Shown here: piece by piece, positions 24,743-37,089 of the stretch
Layout: each line of letters begins with the position of its first letter
Position numbering within the stretch: the first letter of the stretch is position 1
DNA from: Sympetrum striolatum
Taxonomy: Eukaryota; Arthropoda; Insecta; Odonata; Libellulidae
Length of the DNA stretch: 64,000 bases
Assembly (NCBI GenBank): GCA_947579665.1
Contig: OX388348.1
Span: 15,066,001-15,130,000 of the forward strand
Direction of reading: 5' to 3'
The notes under the pieces: model-generated
Databases searched by the model: none
The model's input: only the letters and a program-made list of their open reading frames with translations
Told to the model about the DNA's origin: nothing
Program-made: the position numbers and the translations under genes

Positions 24743-25465
24743 TGTATGCGTTGCAGAGAGATTTGTAACCCCGCGCGGAATCCCTCTCCAACGTGTTTAT
24801 GCTTTAATTTGCAAAAAATATTACCTGATATTGCAAAATGCAAAGGCTGGATTTTGAAATTGAAAATTATTAATCGATCAAGTTTTGTCATTTTCGTGGA
24901 TGAAAAACTGGTTAAAATTATGGAGAATTCTTATATCAGAATTCGTTTGGGATTCTAGGCATTTTTTGAAAAATGAAAATTTTCATGAAATCCCAATGAT
25001 AATGAGCAGTGATTTCAACATCAATTTTGCCGATGACAAAACAGAGCCATTGATAAATTTCCTAAAAGAAAAGCTAGACTTGGTAATGTCGAATGATTAG
25101 AAACAAAGTACGACCAAATACGGGACGACACTCGATGCTGTATTTAGTAGATATCTTGAAAGGATTGAATCTAGAATATTTGTTAGTTACTTTAGTTATC
25201 ATGAACCGATTGTGTCTTTCTTAGAATACAGTGCGATTTCTAATGAGGAACCAGAAAATAGTCAAGATGAAAGAATGATTGTAGAAGAGATTATTGATAA
25301 TGATGATGTATAAGTTTGTAATATAATAATGAAGGCACTCATAATAATATATTGAAGAGAAATAAATTGGATAACAGAGGAAAAGGTCTTATATTTCATT
25401 TACACATCCTGTCCGTCTGTGTGTGTGTGTGTGGAATGTGCGAATGGCCAAAGAAGTATAACTTC
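24551..25465. repeat. Exact 17-bp inverted repeat flanking the endonuclease remnant
   Basis: The minus-strand string CAAAGAAGTATAACTTC at 24567-24551 occurs exactly on the plus strand at 25449-25465. The motif is itself nearly palindromic (GAAGT-ATA-ACTTC). The pair encloses about 880 bp containing the Helentron-like endonuclease fragment. Helentron-type elements are known to carry short subterminal inverted repeats, so this pair could mark the element ends; that link is an inference. Confidence 0.55.
24960..25313 (+). pseudogene. Helentron-type EEP endonuclease domain, C-terminal fragment
   Basis: In one frame the sequence reads EIPMIMSSDFNINFADD at about 24987-25037, EPLINFLKEKLDLVMSND, an in-frame TAG at 25098-25100, then STTKYGTTLDAVFSRYL and FVSYFSYHEPIVSFLE, ending at TAA 25311-25313. 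(S)DFN, the GTT-(L/I)DAVFSR motif and the final SYH.PIV correspond to late motifs of exonuclease-endonuclease-phosphatase nucleases. The wording is close to the endonuclease domain common in insect genomes as part of Helentron Rep-helicase proteins or as orphan copies. The N-terminal half and all Rep/helicase sequence are absent. With one nonsense codon and a missing front, it is a decayed fragment. The first residue of SDFN is usually G in the family. Related LINE endonucleases are the main alternative. Confidence 0.7.
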
Positions 25466-25867
25466 CACCGTCTGGTCCGACGCAGACCCAATTTTTTTTC
25501 CATGTCACTTTTAAACGTTTCTTTTCTCATGCTAATAAAGGACTCCTATGAGCAAATGTGCAACCAGCTCTCGTCGTCAATATCATTAGAGCCACGGAAA
25601 TGGCGTGTAATTACAAAAAATGCTATCTCGAGGACAGGAACCTATACAAGCAACGAAGCTCGGAAAAGGCAGAAGGATTACAGGAATGGATTCCATCTGC
25701 AGCTGGAGAGATATATAGAGCGAGACCTAACGTCTTCAAGGATGGGGATTTCACAAACGAGTTACTTTGACCCATATCCTATTTCTGGAATTATTCAATC
25801 GTATTTCGAACGTGAAGTTGGTGCATTTTTTAAGCTTGACGAGGCCTTTGGTTTTCCATGTGCTTGA
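25314..25867 (+). other. Unassigned sequence with 171-codon open frame and GT repeat
   Basis: An open frame runs 25352-25867. It crosses a GT microsatellite (25418-25432), read as VCVCVCG, and the inverted 17-mer. I recognise no domain. Its position just after the endonuclease fragment suggests element-derived 3' sequence, not a host gene. Confidence 0.25.
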
Positions 25868-26970
25868 CACATTGCTAATGGTTCATACATAAAGCAATTA
25901 TGCAGTAATAATTCCGAGTACTTTAAATACCAACTCAATATGTGTATTAAATAACCACTATTTGTCTACATTGTATCAATAGTTATTATATTTACTTGTT
26001 CCATCGAATAATTTTCAGTGGTTTGCGTAATTAGAAAAAAGTTAATTTCATGATTTTTTAAAGCCATCCGAATAGCACACTTTGATATTTCTCTGCATAA
26101 ATGAGTAAACGTCCTTCAAATTTTCTCCACCATGCTCAATTATTAAAAATAAGGACAGATTTCTGTATCTAGGTGGTCGTTTATAGAGCCAGCAAGATTA
26201 TATATGCATAGATCTTTATTCCGTTTAAAATTGAGACTAAAATTAATAATATCTTACTTACAACCCCATTGCTGAGGAATTACATATTAGAATTCAAAAG
26301 AGTGGCAGAAAAATGTATGCAAATAAGTTAGAAAAATACCATACAAGTATTCAGCGAAACGAGAAACACTATCAGTGAATCTTTAAAAGTATGAGCACAA
26401 TATTAGAACAATAGGAGCACGTTTAATATGGTAGAATAAATGGATAAAAGTACGTAATTTTGGCTGAGATCAGCAGAAGAATACCAGCTAAGATTAGAGA
26501 GATGAATATAGAATAAGAGTAGGATATTTATAGTGAATGGTCTAAGATTATATGAGTGAATTACCTACTCATTTGCCCTATGTATTACCGAAACGCTATT
26601 TTTAAGGTTCCAGCTAATACTGCAACAATATTGTGGAAAAGCTAAGTAAAATAGACAGATGTATAATCATCGAATAAATTTACAACGAAGCGTAAAAATT
26701 AGCTATGGTTGATAGGAAATTGCCGAAAGAGATAAACCTATCCCAAACTTTGTGCAGCTGTTCCGGAGATTAATGAACCGTAAATGGGACAAAGGACTAA
26801 GAATAGATCGCATTCGAGTCATACGTAAGTTGCATAAGGGAAAACATTACCCTACATCGAGAAATTCTAAAGTTGGAATCGGCAAAGCAAAAGGCTGCGG
26901 GGACCTCTGATACGAGGACATAATCATAAAGCAAATTTCTAAATCCAAACTCGGTGCTGAGACTTTGTCT
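25868..26970. other. AT-rich sequence, no gene recognised
   Basis: Nothing with boundaries or coding signal seen. Confidence 0.55.
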
Positions 26971-26975
26971 CCCTT

Positions 26976-27044
26976 CAAAGAAACGACTTTAGCGCGTGAC
27001 GTAAAAGGTCATTCCGAATGACCCAGGCCACGCGATTTTCTTTG
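26976..27044. repeat. Nested imperfect hairpin, 69 nt
   Basis: CAAAGAAA (26976-26983) pairs with TTTCTTTG (27037-27044), CGCGTG pairs with CACGCG inside, and the centre is a perfect GGTCATTC-C-GAATGACC palindrome. The three nested stems are separated by asymmetric internal loops. It could be a foldback remnant, a structured transcript or a protein-binding palindrome; the sequence alone does not decide. Confidence 0.4.
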
Positions 27045-28249
27045 TAGTGATAAAAAGTCGGAGCTTGTTTTCCCAATGTGGTCCTTGTGTCGCGGAGGTT
27101 ATTAAATAAGAAAGCGTGAAAAGAAAGGAACTGAAACTTTCACTACATTCGTATCTAAAGTAGGAAGTTCAAGAGACAAAAGTTTGTCCACGAATGTAAT
27201 TTCAAAAGTAAAATTTCAGAGGCTAATACAATTTCTTCTCGAAAATATGACAGAGACTTTCCCAGTTTTGGAATAAGAATGCGAATTTAAGGACGTTTAC
27301 ATATAATCGTATAAATAGAGAACACTATGTAAAAGACATCTGTCTAATTTGGAAGAAATTTTAACTTTAATGTGGGCCTTTTATATAGTAATCGCAATGA
27401 AGATTTTTTTTCAATTATGAAGATATTTAATTAGAATGAATAAATAAAAGATGATAGTAAAAGTATAGGAGGATTCTAAGGGTTCAACTCAACCCAATCG
27501 TTACAGCCAAACAGTTCTTTATGTTTTTGCAAAATCGCCTCCAAATAAGTATTTACCATTGTCTTCAAGATTTTAACAGCATATCGGTGATTGGCTACAT
27601 CAATTTTATCCCTCCGATTTTCTTTAGCGTCTTACAAGTGGTAACGAAAATTCTCTTGAAATATTAATTTTCCTTAGGTTAAATTATTTTCTTATTACAT
27701 TATATTTATTTAATATATTCTATTATTTGGAATTTATTACATTATACTTGGTGTTACTCATTTTTATTGTATTATTAAGTTTACAATTTTATTATCACTT
27801 ATATTTTAAAATATTTATCATTCATTATAAATTATATCATAAGTGTAAAATGTTTTAAAACCAATCCCATGTAAGGATTTTGGCGTTTGACAAATAATCT
27901 TTGTCTATTATAAAAATCAGAGAGCTGTAAAAAATCGCGCAAGTTTTTACGATATTAAAGTAATTGCTATCATCGTTGGGCGACCCAATGCTAGATATGG
28001 CAAAAGTAAAGCTACGATATATATATTCTCTAAGCTTTATCTGATGAGCTTTTCGAATCTCAGCGATTTAACTTAGAAAGAAAAAGTTGCAGTCAACAGC
28101 ACAGCACAACACGCAACTTCCTTAACCTACAAAATCGCACGGATTTCCTTCCTCTAGTGAAAGGCACCTTAAAATAGGCGTTAGTTAACAATATATCTCT
28201 TCAAATATTGACAAACCTTTGTAATCAAAGAGAGCACTTATTCCCAGGT
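27045..28249. other. AT-rich sequence, no gene recognised
   Basis: No gene or bounded element seen. Confidence 0.55.
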
Positions 28250-28720
28250 TTCGTCTCATTCACAAAATTGAACCCCTACCGACCCTTGGCTATCCCCTTT
28301 ACACCCCCTTACTTCAAAAACCCTGCCTACGCGTAATCCCTTTCCCCTCACCTTTACTCTGGTCTAATTGTTAAAGCTCCCGAATCGCAAAGGGTCTCTT
28401 GTTTTCGGTCTTCCCCTACTCCATTATCACCCAACACCTTATCCTTTGCTGCCCCGCCAATTCTACGCTTTCATCTCCGCATCGCCGCTCATCCCACTCT
28501 TTCTATCTTTTTCTTGCTTTCCATTTGCATTTCCTTCCCCTTTTACGTTCTGCCCTTTTAATCATTCTCAACCGTGTCCGAGTCGATGACTTCACATGTC
28601 GAAATTTTCTTTCGGGAAACTTCTGCAGACCAGTTAGCGTCCGGAGGAGTTAAGGTTGAAGCCGTTGGGGAAAGTTACGACACGACACCGTGAGAGACAG
28701 GATTTCAGCGTAATTTATCC
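28250..28720 (+). other. Pyrimidine-rich GC patch passing into CpG-rich sequence
   Basis: C/T-rich on the plus strand from 28260 to 28570, then mixed and CpG-rich to 28720. Open frames of 73 and 84 codons (28368-28589, 28399-28653) are compositional and carry no motif. Confidence 0.4.
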
Positions 28721-30435
28721 GTGCGAAAAGGTATTATTTAAATTTTTCGCTTAATTTTTCAGCATGAGATAGCATTTGAACTACAAAAGTATTGAAATTA
28801 GAATGGGCGCGAATGTTTTTATGCTCGCAGAGAATGATTTTTTAGTAATTTTTGAAAGGAGATTCAGCAAGAAACGTGAATAAAAATATGTTCACTGTTA
28901 CAAAAACTGAATTAAACGTAGAAAATAAATTCTACAGCTTTGATTATCTCATTCATCAGAGTGTCGCCAACGGGTTAACTGAAACTAGCTTCTTAGATAG
29001 CAACTGAGCCCCACCGAAATGAATATTTTATATGATAGTATTTCAATATTTATCTTCAATAAAACAAATCATTAGTAAGTTTCAGCATCTTTTATAAAAT
29101 TATTTTAACAAAAAAGGGATTCGCTAATAAGATTGTTGTAAGAATTAGCAAGTAGGAATGGTGTATTTACTAATAAGATATTACAAATGACGGCTGATTT
29201 CCGAAAGTTATAACTTATATATATGCTTTAAATAATCGCGAAAATTTATGCGATTAATTTATATAAAATTTGAACTTTTATATGTCAAAATAGAATTATT
29301 CTAACATCTTCACAGGAAAAATAAAATGAATAAAATAAGAGACCAAAGGCATAAAATAAATGAGAGATGTTTTACATGTGCATTTAAATGATAATTATTT
29401 TTGTATGCTTTTTACTATGCACATCAGATAGCATGTATCAAAAATCGAAGGTACCTCAGGTACTTTTCCAAAAAATATACTTGCAATGAATATCGCATTC
29501 AATTTTACTTTAAAAGAATGGAAAACTTAATATCTTTTCAACGAAATTACAGGTTAGGTTAATTTAGGCTCTGTGGAAGTTAATGCGGTGAAAATTGGTA
29601 ATTTGCTCCAAATTATGAAATGATACTATGAAAGACTTTCCAAATTTCCAAGGAGGGCATTTTGTTTCCAGCTTACAAAAACACTTTTGCTTTGGCAATC
29701 TTAAAATTAAATTAACCAAACGGAAGTATACTAGAAAGTTGCAGTATGGATTAAAGTGAAAGAATCATCGGGTATGTAGTATATGAAAGGAGTATGCAAA
29801 TTAGCAAAAACTATGTCAGTATGAACCTACGTAAATAATTATCCTCAATGGATAATTATATCAACGATTATTCCAAGCAATTCCAATACCATTTTAATTT
29901 GTCACGTATATATAATAATGAATATGATTATATTCAAGTAATATTCTATATGATTTTCTAATCCTGTAGTGTATTATACTGCTATGGTAATGCAAGCGAC
30001 CAAGGACGCATTGCCTAAAATTCTTTTCCCCTAAACCCTTTTTTGCAAATATTTCGTCCCCGAAATAAAGGAAGTATTTCTTCTTTTTTGGTCGACTACC
30101 TTCTGTATGTACTCCACCGAGATGAGCGTCCCAGAAACATTGTGTATTCTACATCTTAAAGTTCACGAGTACGTTTTCATCCTAAATATTTCTTTGTGAC
30201 CTATTTTTGGAGGCGGAATTCGTACCCATGGCCGCACTTTTTTTAATACGAAGGTTATCTTCGTTGTTATAGGTAGTCACAGAAATAATAACCACAAGTT
30301 TTCCACACGCATGAAAGGCTGACAAAAATTTCACTACTGAACGTTTTATGATATTCACCAAATATATTTCTACCGTGAAGAAACCACAATTCTACATGTT
30401 AGCGTAAAAGAAGTTATGATAACCGAATTACAAGA
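28721..30435. other. AT-rich sequence, no gene recognised
   Basis: No coding region recognised. A short palindrome AGGTACCTCAGGTACTT lies near 29450. Confidence 0.55.
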
Positions 30436-31135
30436 TTTGTTCTTTCTTTCTTTATTACTCTGCTTCCAGACAGTCAAATTATGCCTCATGAGTGTTCTAC
30501 CTTTCGGTAGGTTCATGTACAATCAAAAATCCAATAAGGCGTCATCTTCTTCATTTCCTTATACTTAAATCCATCCTTTAAGTCAATCAACGTCTTTTGT
30601 CTTTGTCTTTCCCTCTGTTTTTTCCCTGAATTTTACCCTCAATTATAGTCTTCACCAATCCCCTCAATACTTGACCCACCCATTTCCTCATGGTTGATCT
30701 TGTCAATTTAAGCCCTCTCCTCCTCAACCAATTCCAGCACCCCCGCGGTTGTTTTCCTCTCAACCCAACTTACTTTTTCCATTCTACACAATACCCGCAT
30801 TTTGAAGGCCTCCAGACATTTGACTTCCTCATTTCTTAAAGTCCACGTTTCGCACCCATAAAGCAGCACACTCCAAACCAAGGATGTCACCATTATTTTC
30901 CTGATTCCTTTATCCAGACCTTAGGTCATCAATTCCCTTCGCTTCATAAAGGCTTTCTTGGCCAAGGCTATTCTTTTTCAATTCTCATCTTTACATCTTA
31001 CGAATGAGAACTTCCCAAATAAGAGAATTATTCCACCTGCTCTAGTTTTTCCCATCCACATTTATCGTTGACTCAGCTTTTTTACCTTTGTGAACCTAAA
31101 TATTTTAGTTTTACTTACGTTAATGCACGGACGGG
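30436..31135 (-). mobile_element. LINE 3' end with RT C-terminal region (RTE/BovB-like)
   Basis: On the minus strand the order is: a frameshifted STINVDGK motif near 31070; ALAKKAFMKRRELM (about 30960-30920); a stop; then a 61-codon open frame (30893-30708) reading TSLVWSVLLYGCETWTL, RNEEVKCLEAFKMRVLCRME and KVSWVERKT; then HEEMGG, KKQRERQRQKTLIDLKDG and KYKEMKK to about 30540. This is the C-terminal signature of RTE/BovB-like reverse transcriptases (KRR-L; VLLYGSETWTL; LE.FEM...RRM..I.W; RGR.R...D.). The 3' end ACCTACCGAAAGGTAGAACAC then AATAAAGAAAGAAAG (30459-30437 on minus) is a normal LINE terminus. It is 5'-truncated and carries several stops and frameshifts. Confidence 0.85.
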
Positions 31136-31260
31136 TATTATCAGCAGCCCAGGTTAAGTGGGTTAAATCGTTCTTTTTTTGTAATAGCGGACTCGGGTTT
31201 GATTCCTAGTAGTGGTGGAATGTAACAAAACCGTTGAATGCATTATGCCAGTACCCTTGT
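31136..31260 (+). mobile_element. Decayed tRNA-derived SINE remnant
   Basis: The stretch AGCCCAGGTTAAGTGGGTTA near 31145 and AGCGGACTCGGGTTTGATTC at about 31186-31205 align with the head at 58.45 kb (AGCCAAGCGGGGAATGG.. and AGCGGTCCTGGGTTCGATTC). The B box has one change from consensus. The tail is not recognisable. It abuts the 5' truncation point of the neighbouring minus-strand LINE. Confidence 0.45.
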
Positions 31261-31936
31261 AGATGACAATCTTGTTAGCAATGCCGACCTACGTGGCCCG
31301 ATAATGACAATTGAATACTCCGTTGTAGGAATAAGTAACTCCTATTAGATTTAAAAAAAGGTACGTCAAAATGTGATAGGATAATCAGTGATGATTCAGA
31401 ACATGGGATGAGTACCTTTAGAAGATTAATACAAAGGATACGTTCACTAAAATCATAAAAACGTACAGAAGATATAACTGACATAATATGACCTCCCTAT
31501 CATATAGGCCGTTCTGATACTAAAAGGAAGATAAGTGAAATTTACTAAAACAAATCAATTAAAGAAAATTTTTTTCATGTGAACGACAGACGAGAGTAAT
31601 CGATTAGGATAATTAAGTCATGATGTTTGCACTACCTGCCACTTGCCGAAAGGTAGCATGTAGGGAGCTTAGATATACGTAGATCCCTCATAGAAGAAAA
31701 GAGTAAAGAACCTACATATTGACTGGCAGTGAATGTTTTGAATAGAAACGAAATTAGTTCGACTTTATAGTGGAATCTTCAAACGAATATTATGAAGCAC
31801 AATGTCAATACATTTCAATGGGGTCACTATATCCGCTAAAACATTCATAGGCAAATGTATGGGCTAGATTTAACAATAAGGAAAAAAAACTGGAGTACGG
31901 CTATAAATGAATTGGAAGTTTAGAAATTCTCCTAAA
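31261..31936. other. AT-rich sequence, no gene recognised
   Basis: No gene or element seen. Confidence 0.5.
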
Positions 31937-32080
31937 CCCCTCCTTGTCGGCGTTATGTACCTGCGTTGCCACCATTTCTTGAAAGTACAGAAGGTTTCCT
32001 TGGAGGTCAGTAATCGTGGGCTTTCCGAAGTTTCCAGAACTAAAGGAATGTAGATACGGTGCGCTGACAAAGACAACTTT
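31937..32080. mobile_element. MITE-like element, family A copy 2
   Basis: The left part CCTTGTCGGCG..ACCTGCGTTGCCACCATT aligns with the 2.66-kb copy (CTTTGTCAGC..ACCCCGCTGCCACCAGTT). The right end GGTGCGCTGACAAAGAC matches that copy's GGGGAGCGCTGACAAAGAC. Inverted ends TTTGTCAGCG/CTTGTCGGCG are retained. This copy is more diverged and its outer limits are approximate. Non-coding, non-autonomous DNA transposon remnant. Confidence 0.55.
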
Positions 32081-34530
32081 GAAATCTTATTGACAAATCG
32101 CCAACAATGATCCAAATTGGATTAAATTTACATGCTGTTTAATTTTTAAAACGCAATTGCATTTTGGGTCCATATTTTTCTCAAAAATAATTTTAAATAT
32201 TGAACTAAAAAAGAACTTTATTTTCGCTTTATTTTTGTGCAAAAATTCCCAAAAAATATTTAATTTCATAATCTTTAGGTTATTGCTTTGATTGTGAAAA
32301 ACTGTTTCAGTCGGCAACCATTCTATAGTAACAAGACAAATCAATAGATTTCTATAGTCTTCTTCGGCCGATATTTAGACCATGCTGGACACATTGATGC
32401 GAATCAGAATCACTTAAAAACTAAGCTGAACTAGACATAAAAATAAACAGGAATATAATAAAATCATTCCTTGTTCAATATCTTTCAATAAGCCCTTATT
32501 TGTATATTCAATTTTTCAGAATGGATCTCAACTGCATTATTTGCTCGATACCAGAGAGAAGTAAGATCCGCGTGTTTCCCTCTTTATTATATACATAGAC
32601 TTAAATACACAAGTCTGCACTCAGTATATGTTTCAATACTGTAATGTGAAGAATTTATTGCTTTGCAACGAAGTTGATGGAGGCTTCTGCAACCCTCAAT
32701 GTATGTCCTTCCTACCGATACCATAGAATCTCTATGCATTGAATCACCCGCGACATGCACATCCTGCAATATAGGCAACTTTCCACACAAAAGAGTTCGA
32801 AGTCTTAGTCTATGCGCCAGGATATCGCCCATGAAGCAAGGAGCATCACGCATTCTACTGTGGTCAATGGCCATTTTAAACTTTGGCGGGGTAAAGAGCC
32901 TCGGTGAGAACATTTCAGAAAAAGTATTTTACTTTTCCTTAATTTGCGCAGATATAGCTAATCTACTCAGTTTGCTCCCGTTTCGCTAAGATTAGAAACC
33001 GATTTCATGAATACTTGTATCTTTCCAAATAAGATAAAATATGAAAATAAACTCAAAGATGATGATAAAAATAAATGTATGGACCACACAAAAATGAAAT
33101 AATCAGTAAATTGATGCAGATTTCAAATTTTGATTATTCAATTCCGTAAAATCTTAAAGTTAGAAGACATATTACAAATGAAAGATTTTGATGTTTTTCT
33201 TCTGTACCATTCTCGTTGTTAATGAATAAGTTTCATTCAGATAAAGGCAAATCGAATAAAAAATTACTTTCGATAAATATTATTGTTTATCAAGATATGT
33301 TTTGCTCGAATTTGTTAGTGCCTTTAGCAAACCTTTCAGAAGTACTACTTAATTTAATACATGTACTAGTTACTTACGAGGATGAATAGAAAGTAGTCCT
33401 ATCTTTGAAAATAATATACCAAAGGAGTGAAGTTTAGGACCTGGATAAACTAGTCATTTCCTAATGCTACGAGTATTGTCTAATCCGGAAACGGTTAAAA
33501 TTAAAATCTACGGGGTTTTCGGAAATATATGAAAACGTTAAATTATTTTCCGCCTAAATTCTTAAGTAGTACCAAGGTGGTTTTCGTACCAAAATATAGA
33601 TTGTGTGAGTCTCAGTTGAGTTTGATAATTCACTGTTTTTAAATCTTCTGAAAATATAATTGGCCTATAGTATGCGATTCGATATGAAAATTAACATTAT
33701 CTCCACAGTCAACACTTAATAACTCCAAATGAAACTGAATAAGCAATGCCATGAAGATACATAACCCTAGTCATCCATATTTCACCACTTCTGCTATGAG
33801 GGAAAATTTTGTAACTCACCTAATTTTCCTATTCCTATCCTTAAGCGAAGTATCCTTTCGTCACAAGCTGATGGTGAAGTTTTTGTTCAACATCTGAAAT
33901 ATTAAAATGAAACATAATTAGAGAGGGTGTACGTATTAAATCCGTCAATAAACACACGAATAAATAAAGAAAATAATTACAGACTGTTGAAAATAAATTA
34001 AATTTCAAAATGTACAATGGTATTTAATCAATTGAATAACTGAGTGGGGAATATCAAATTAAACCCACATATTTTGTTATTTATACACAAAAATATACGT
34101 GAGATTTAACATTGCTATATTGTATTTCTGGATTAAATATATTGTTTGTAGTTCACATCATTATTAGTTTTACTGTCTATTTTTAAAGTAGGCATGACAT
34201 CTAACTCAAAATAAATACGTACGATGAGTGTAAAAGAAAATTAGCTTCTACCCTTTTATCAAATAAAATGGTCATGGATAATGCAGTAGCAAGAGAACGT
34301 GATATGCAATATAAATATAATTTTGACTACTTATAAAACAGAAGTAAAACTTATACATTACAACAGGGGAAGAAACAGTAAGTTAAATTTACAAAAATAA
34401 ACATATTTTATTACTTTAACTGCACAACCAGTTATTTCGCAGAGCGGCATCATAAGGTACTGAATACAATAAATGGCGATGAAGTAGTCAGGCAGTAACG
34501 GCACAATTAATTTAAAAACGTAATATAAAA
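32081..34530. other. AT-rich sequence, no gene recognised
   Basis: About 2.4 kb with only short open frames (longest 108 codons, 32913-32587 minus, overlapping a 96-codon plus frame). None has a recognisable motif. Confidence 0.5.
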
Positions 34531-35155
34531 ACTTAATACCCAAGCCACGATCTAACAATGCCATCTACAACTGCAGTGCCCCCTATTGGAGAATAACCTG
34601 GTTTCTGACGTTCCACCCAAATACATTTCGAAATGGTGATCATCGATCTCATATAGCAGAGAAAACAGGAAGTAGAGGACCACGAGCTCACCGAAATAAA
34701 TACATTAGTAGCGTTAACACGGTTAAATGGGTCATTCTTTGACACGGGAGAGACAAGCCGACTGAATTGACAAAAGGATTCTGTCGATTGCAGAGCGCTC
34801 CTTCTGAGACGAGCGACTGTTCGAAGTGAAACGCGGACTGCACCGACGCCGATACCTGGGTGAATACAGAAACAAGCATTCGCCCAACTCACTCAACCTT
34901 GCGGAGGGATTAAAAAGCTTGCATAAGCCTCAAAACGTACCCTCCTTGGGTGCTACGGAGGATTTCTCGGGAAACAAATATCAACAGATTAAGATGAGCA
35001 AGCAAAGGAAAGTTTCGGGATTTTACGGGATAAGTGGATTGTGGGAAATTACGTCCGAAAGCAAAGATTCGCCAAGTTTTAAATCGAAATCGGTGGAAGG
35101 TATGGCGCGAAGCACTCTGGAAGGATTTTACGATAGCTTGAATAAATAAACACAA
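34530..35155 (-). other. GC-balanced region with a splice-donor look-alike
   Basis: Composition rises to near-balanced GC for about 600 bases. On the minus strand a 63-codon open frame (34879-34688) ends beside CGGTGAGC (34693-34686), a good 5' splice-site match; GTGCAGTCC upstream resembles an initiator. The plus strand also has a 107-codon frame (34826-35149). With no recognisable protein and no partner exon this is only a weak candidate for an untranslated first exon, or another GC patch. Confidence 0.2.
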
Positions 35156-37089
35156 GTCCCGTTTCCTGACGAAAGTAGAGCTTCAAGTGCTGGTGATGCA
35201 CGTCTAGTTTGGGGTAAACACATCTGGCACCAGACAATGGATTGAGGCATCTTTTCAAAATATGTTTTCTGATCGTCCTAAGAGACATTCAAGAATTTTA
35301 TCCAGAAAGAGCCAATGAATATCTAAACCTATTTACATGTGGTACACTAACAGAGGGCGGTATTTTTACCAATTCCGCGAGGGCCAATTGCTCTATTTTC
35401 TCTTACTGCTACATACAATTTTCTATATAGTGCTTTCCAGTATATCTAGTCAGAAATCATGAATTTTATAAAAGAAACATATTTCTCTCCGTATTGCAAG
35501 AATACTCACATCACTCTATAATGCATCATTCAATGTCTTTTCTATATGGCATTCCTCTATCTGATGATTAAAATAACAATTTTGATCGCTTTATAAAATT
35601 TTAATAACAATTTTCACTCATGTAACCTACTACAGAAACTAGAACGCAGAAACTCTTATCTGTATGTGTAAATACTAGAATATTTTTTATTATTTGTAGG
35701 CAGTCCATCGTGGGGAAATTATTTGCTGTCTCATCCAAAAAAATTAGCCCCTGTTACGCACCTGGACATATTGTCCGAGAGTGTAATTAAAAAGCAATTT
35801 ATATTTACATTTAAATTTACAATTTTCGTTATTTACATTCAAATTATCGTTAATTAATTCAACTCTGGTGGCGAATAATGAATATTCCAATTTGGGGAGG
35901 AAATTTTATAAATTTAATTAATACATCTGGCGGATGAAAATAATTTTAATTTGCATTGAAATAAGATCCTGCGGGAAGAGATATAATTTATGAAGTTCAT
36001 TGCAAGCTTTACCACGAGGTGATTATACTAATTTAAAATTTATAGATATCTCTTAATTTATTACTTTATGACTGAATAAAGACTTTGTTGCATTAAGTAA
36101 TTTACATGAAAACGCTAGGCTTCTCCGAATATCTAATTTCTCTTGTTTTCCAGGATGCCATTATAACATTTTCTACGCACTTAAACATACATTTATTTAT
36201 GTAATAGTTGCCAAGTATGCTACAATAATTTACATGCTTAATTAATAATAATTACGCTTCATTAAATTATGAACATGGTATGACTTACCAAAGTTAACCT
36301 GATTATATAGAATAATATATAATATAATAAATTTATACACAATATAACCTAGCCTATATATCTAGAGCTAGATGTTAGAGGAAACACAAATTTTTTAATC
36401 TCGCCCTAAAATGAAACTGTATTTCTTTTATTATAAATTTAACGGAGGGTATAGCAAAAGCTAAGTTTTTGAGTAAGTCGCTTGGGCTTCACAAGTTTTT
36501 ATCAATCTTTTCATTCTATTTTGCGGCATACATTGTGTCATGCTTACTGTAGTATATTGCCCTAACCTATTTTTAGTGAATTTGGAATCATTACATCCTT
36601 GTACACTTTCTTTAACTTTAAATAAACTATTTTCTGATTGGCTTTTTTGTATTATGCCATTCCATCCCATGATATACTATACAAATATATAAATGAACAG
36701 CGTTACAGTGCTGAAAAAGCAAGGATGTTACTGTGATTCTACAGATTTAACTTAAAAGATAACATTTCTTGGTAATTGGCATTGTTTCATAAAGTGAATT
36801 CAGTGTTTTATGGAAGCTTAAAAATTGCAATATCATGTAAAAATAGCAATATTTTCATTTAAACACTTCTCTCCCATGAGGAAACTGCCTTGCGGAGAAG
36901 AATCAAACGAAATAATTCACATCAAAATTTCGCTCCTTACTCCGTTACCACTTGGTATTCATGAATGAAATCAACACAATTCAAGCTCGAATCGAGCGGC
37001 ACGTAAATCTCCGCACCATTAATGTCATAATCGACCTTTTTTCACCAGCATTCTCGACCCCCTTCTCCATCGATAACGAAAATTTACAG
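35156..37089. other. AT-rich sequence, no gene recognised
   Basis: No gene recognised. A 69-codon minus frame at 36670-36461 has a protein-like, low-hydrophobicity composition but no identifiable motif. Confidence 0.5.
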
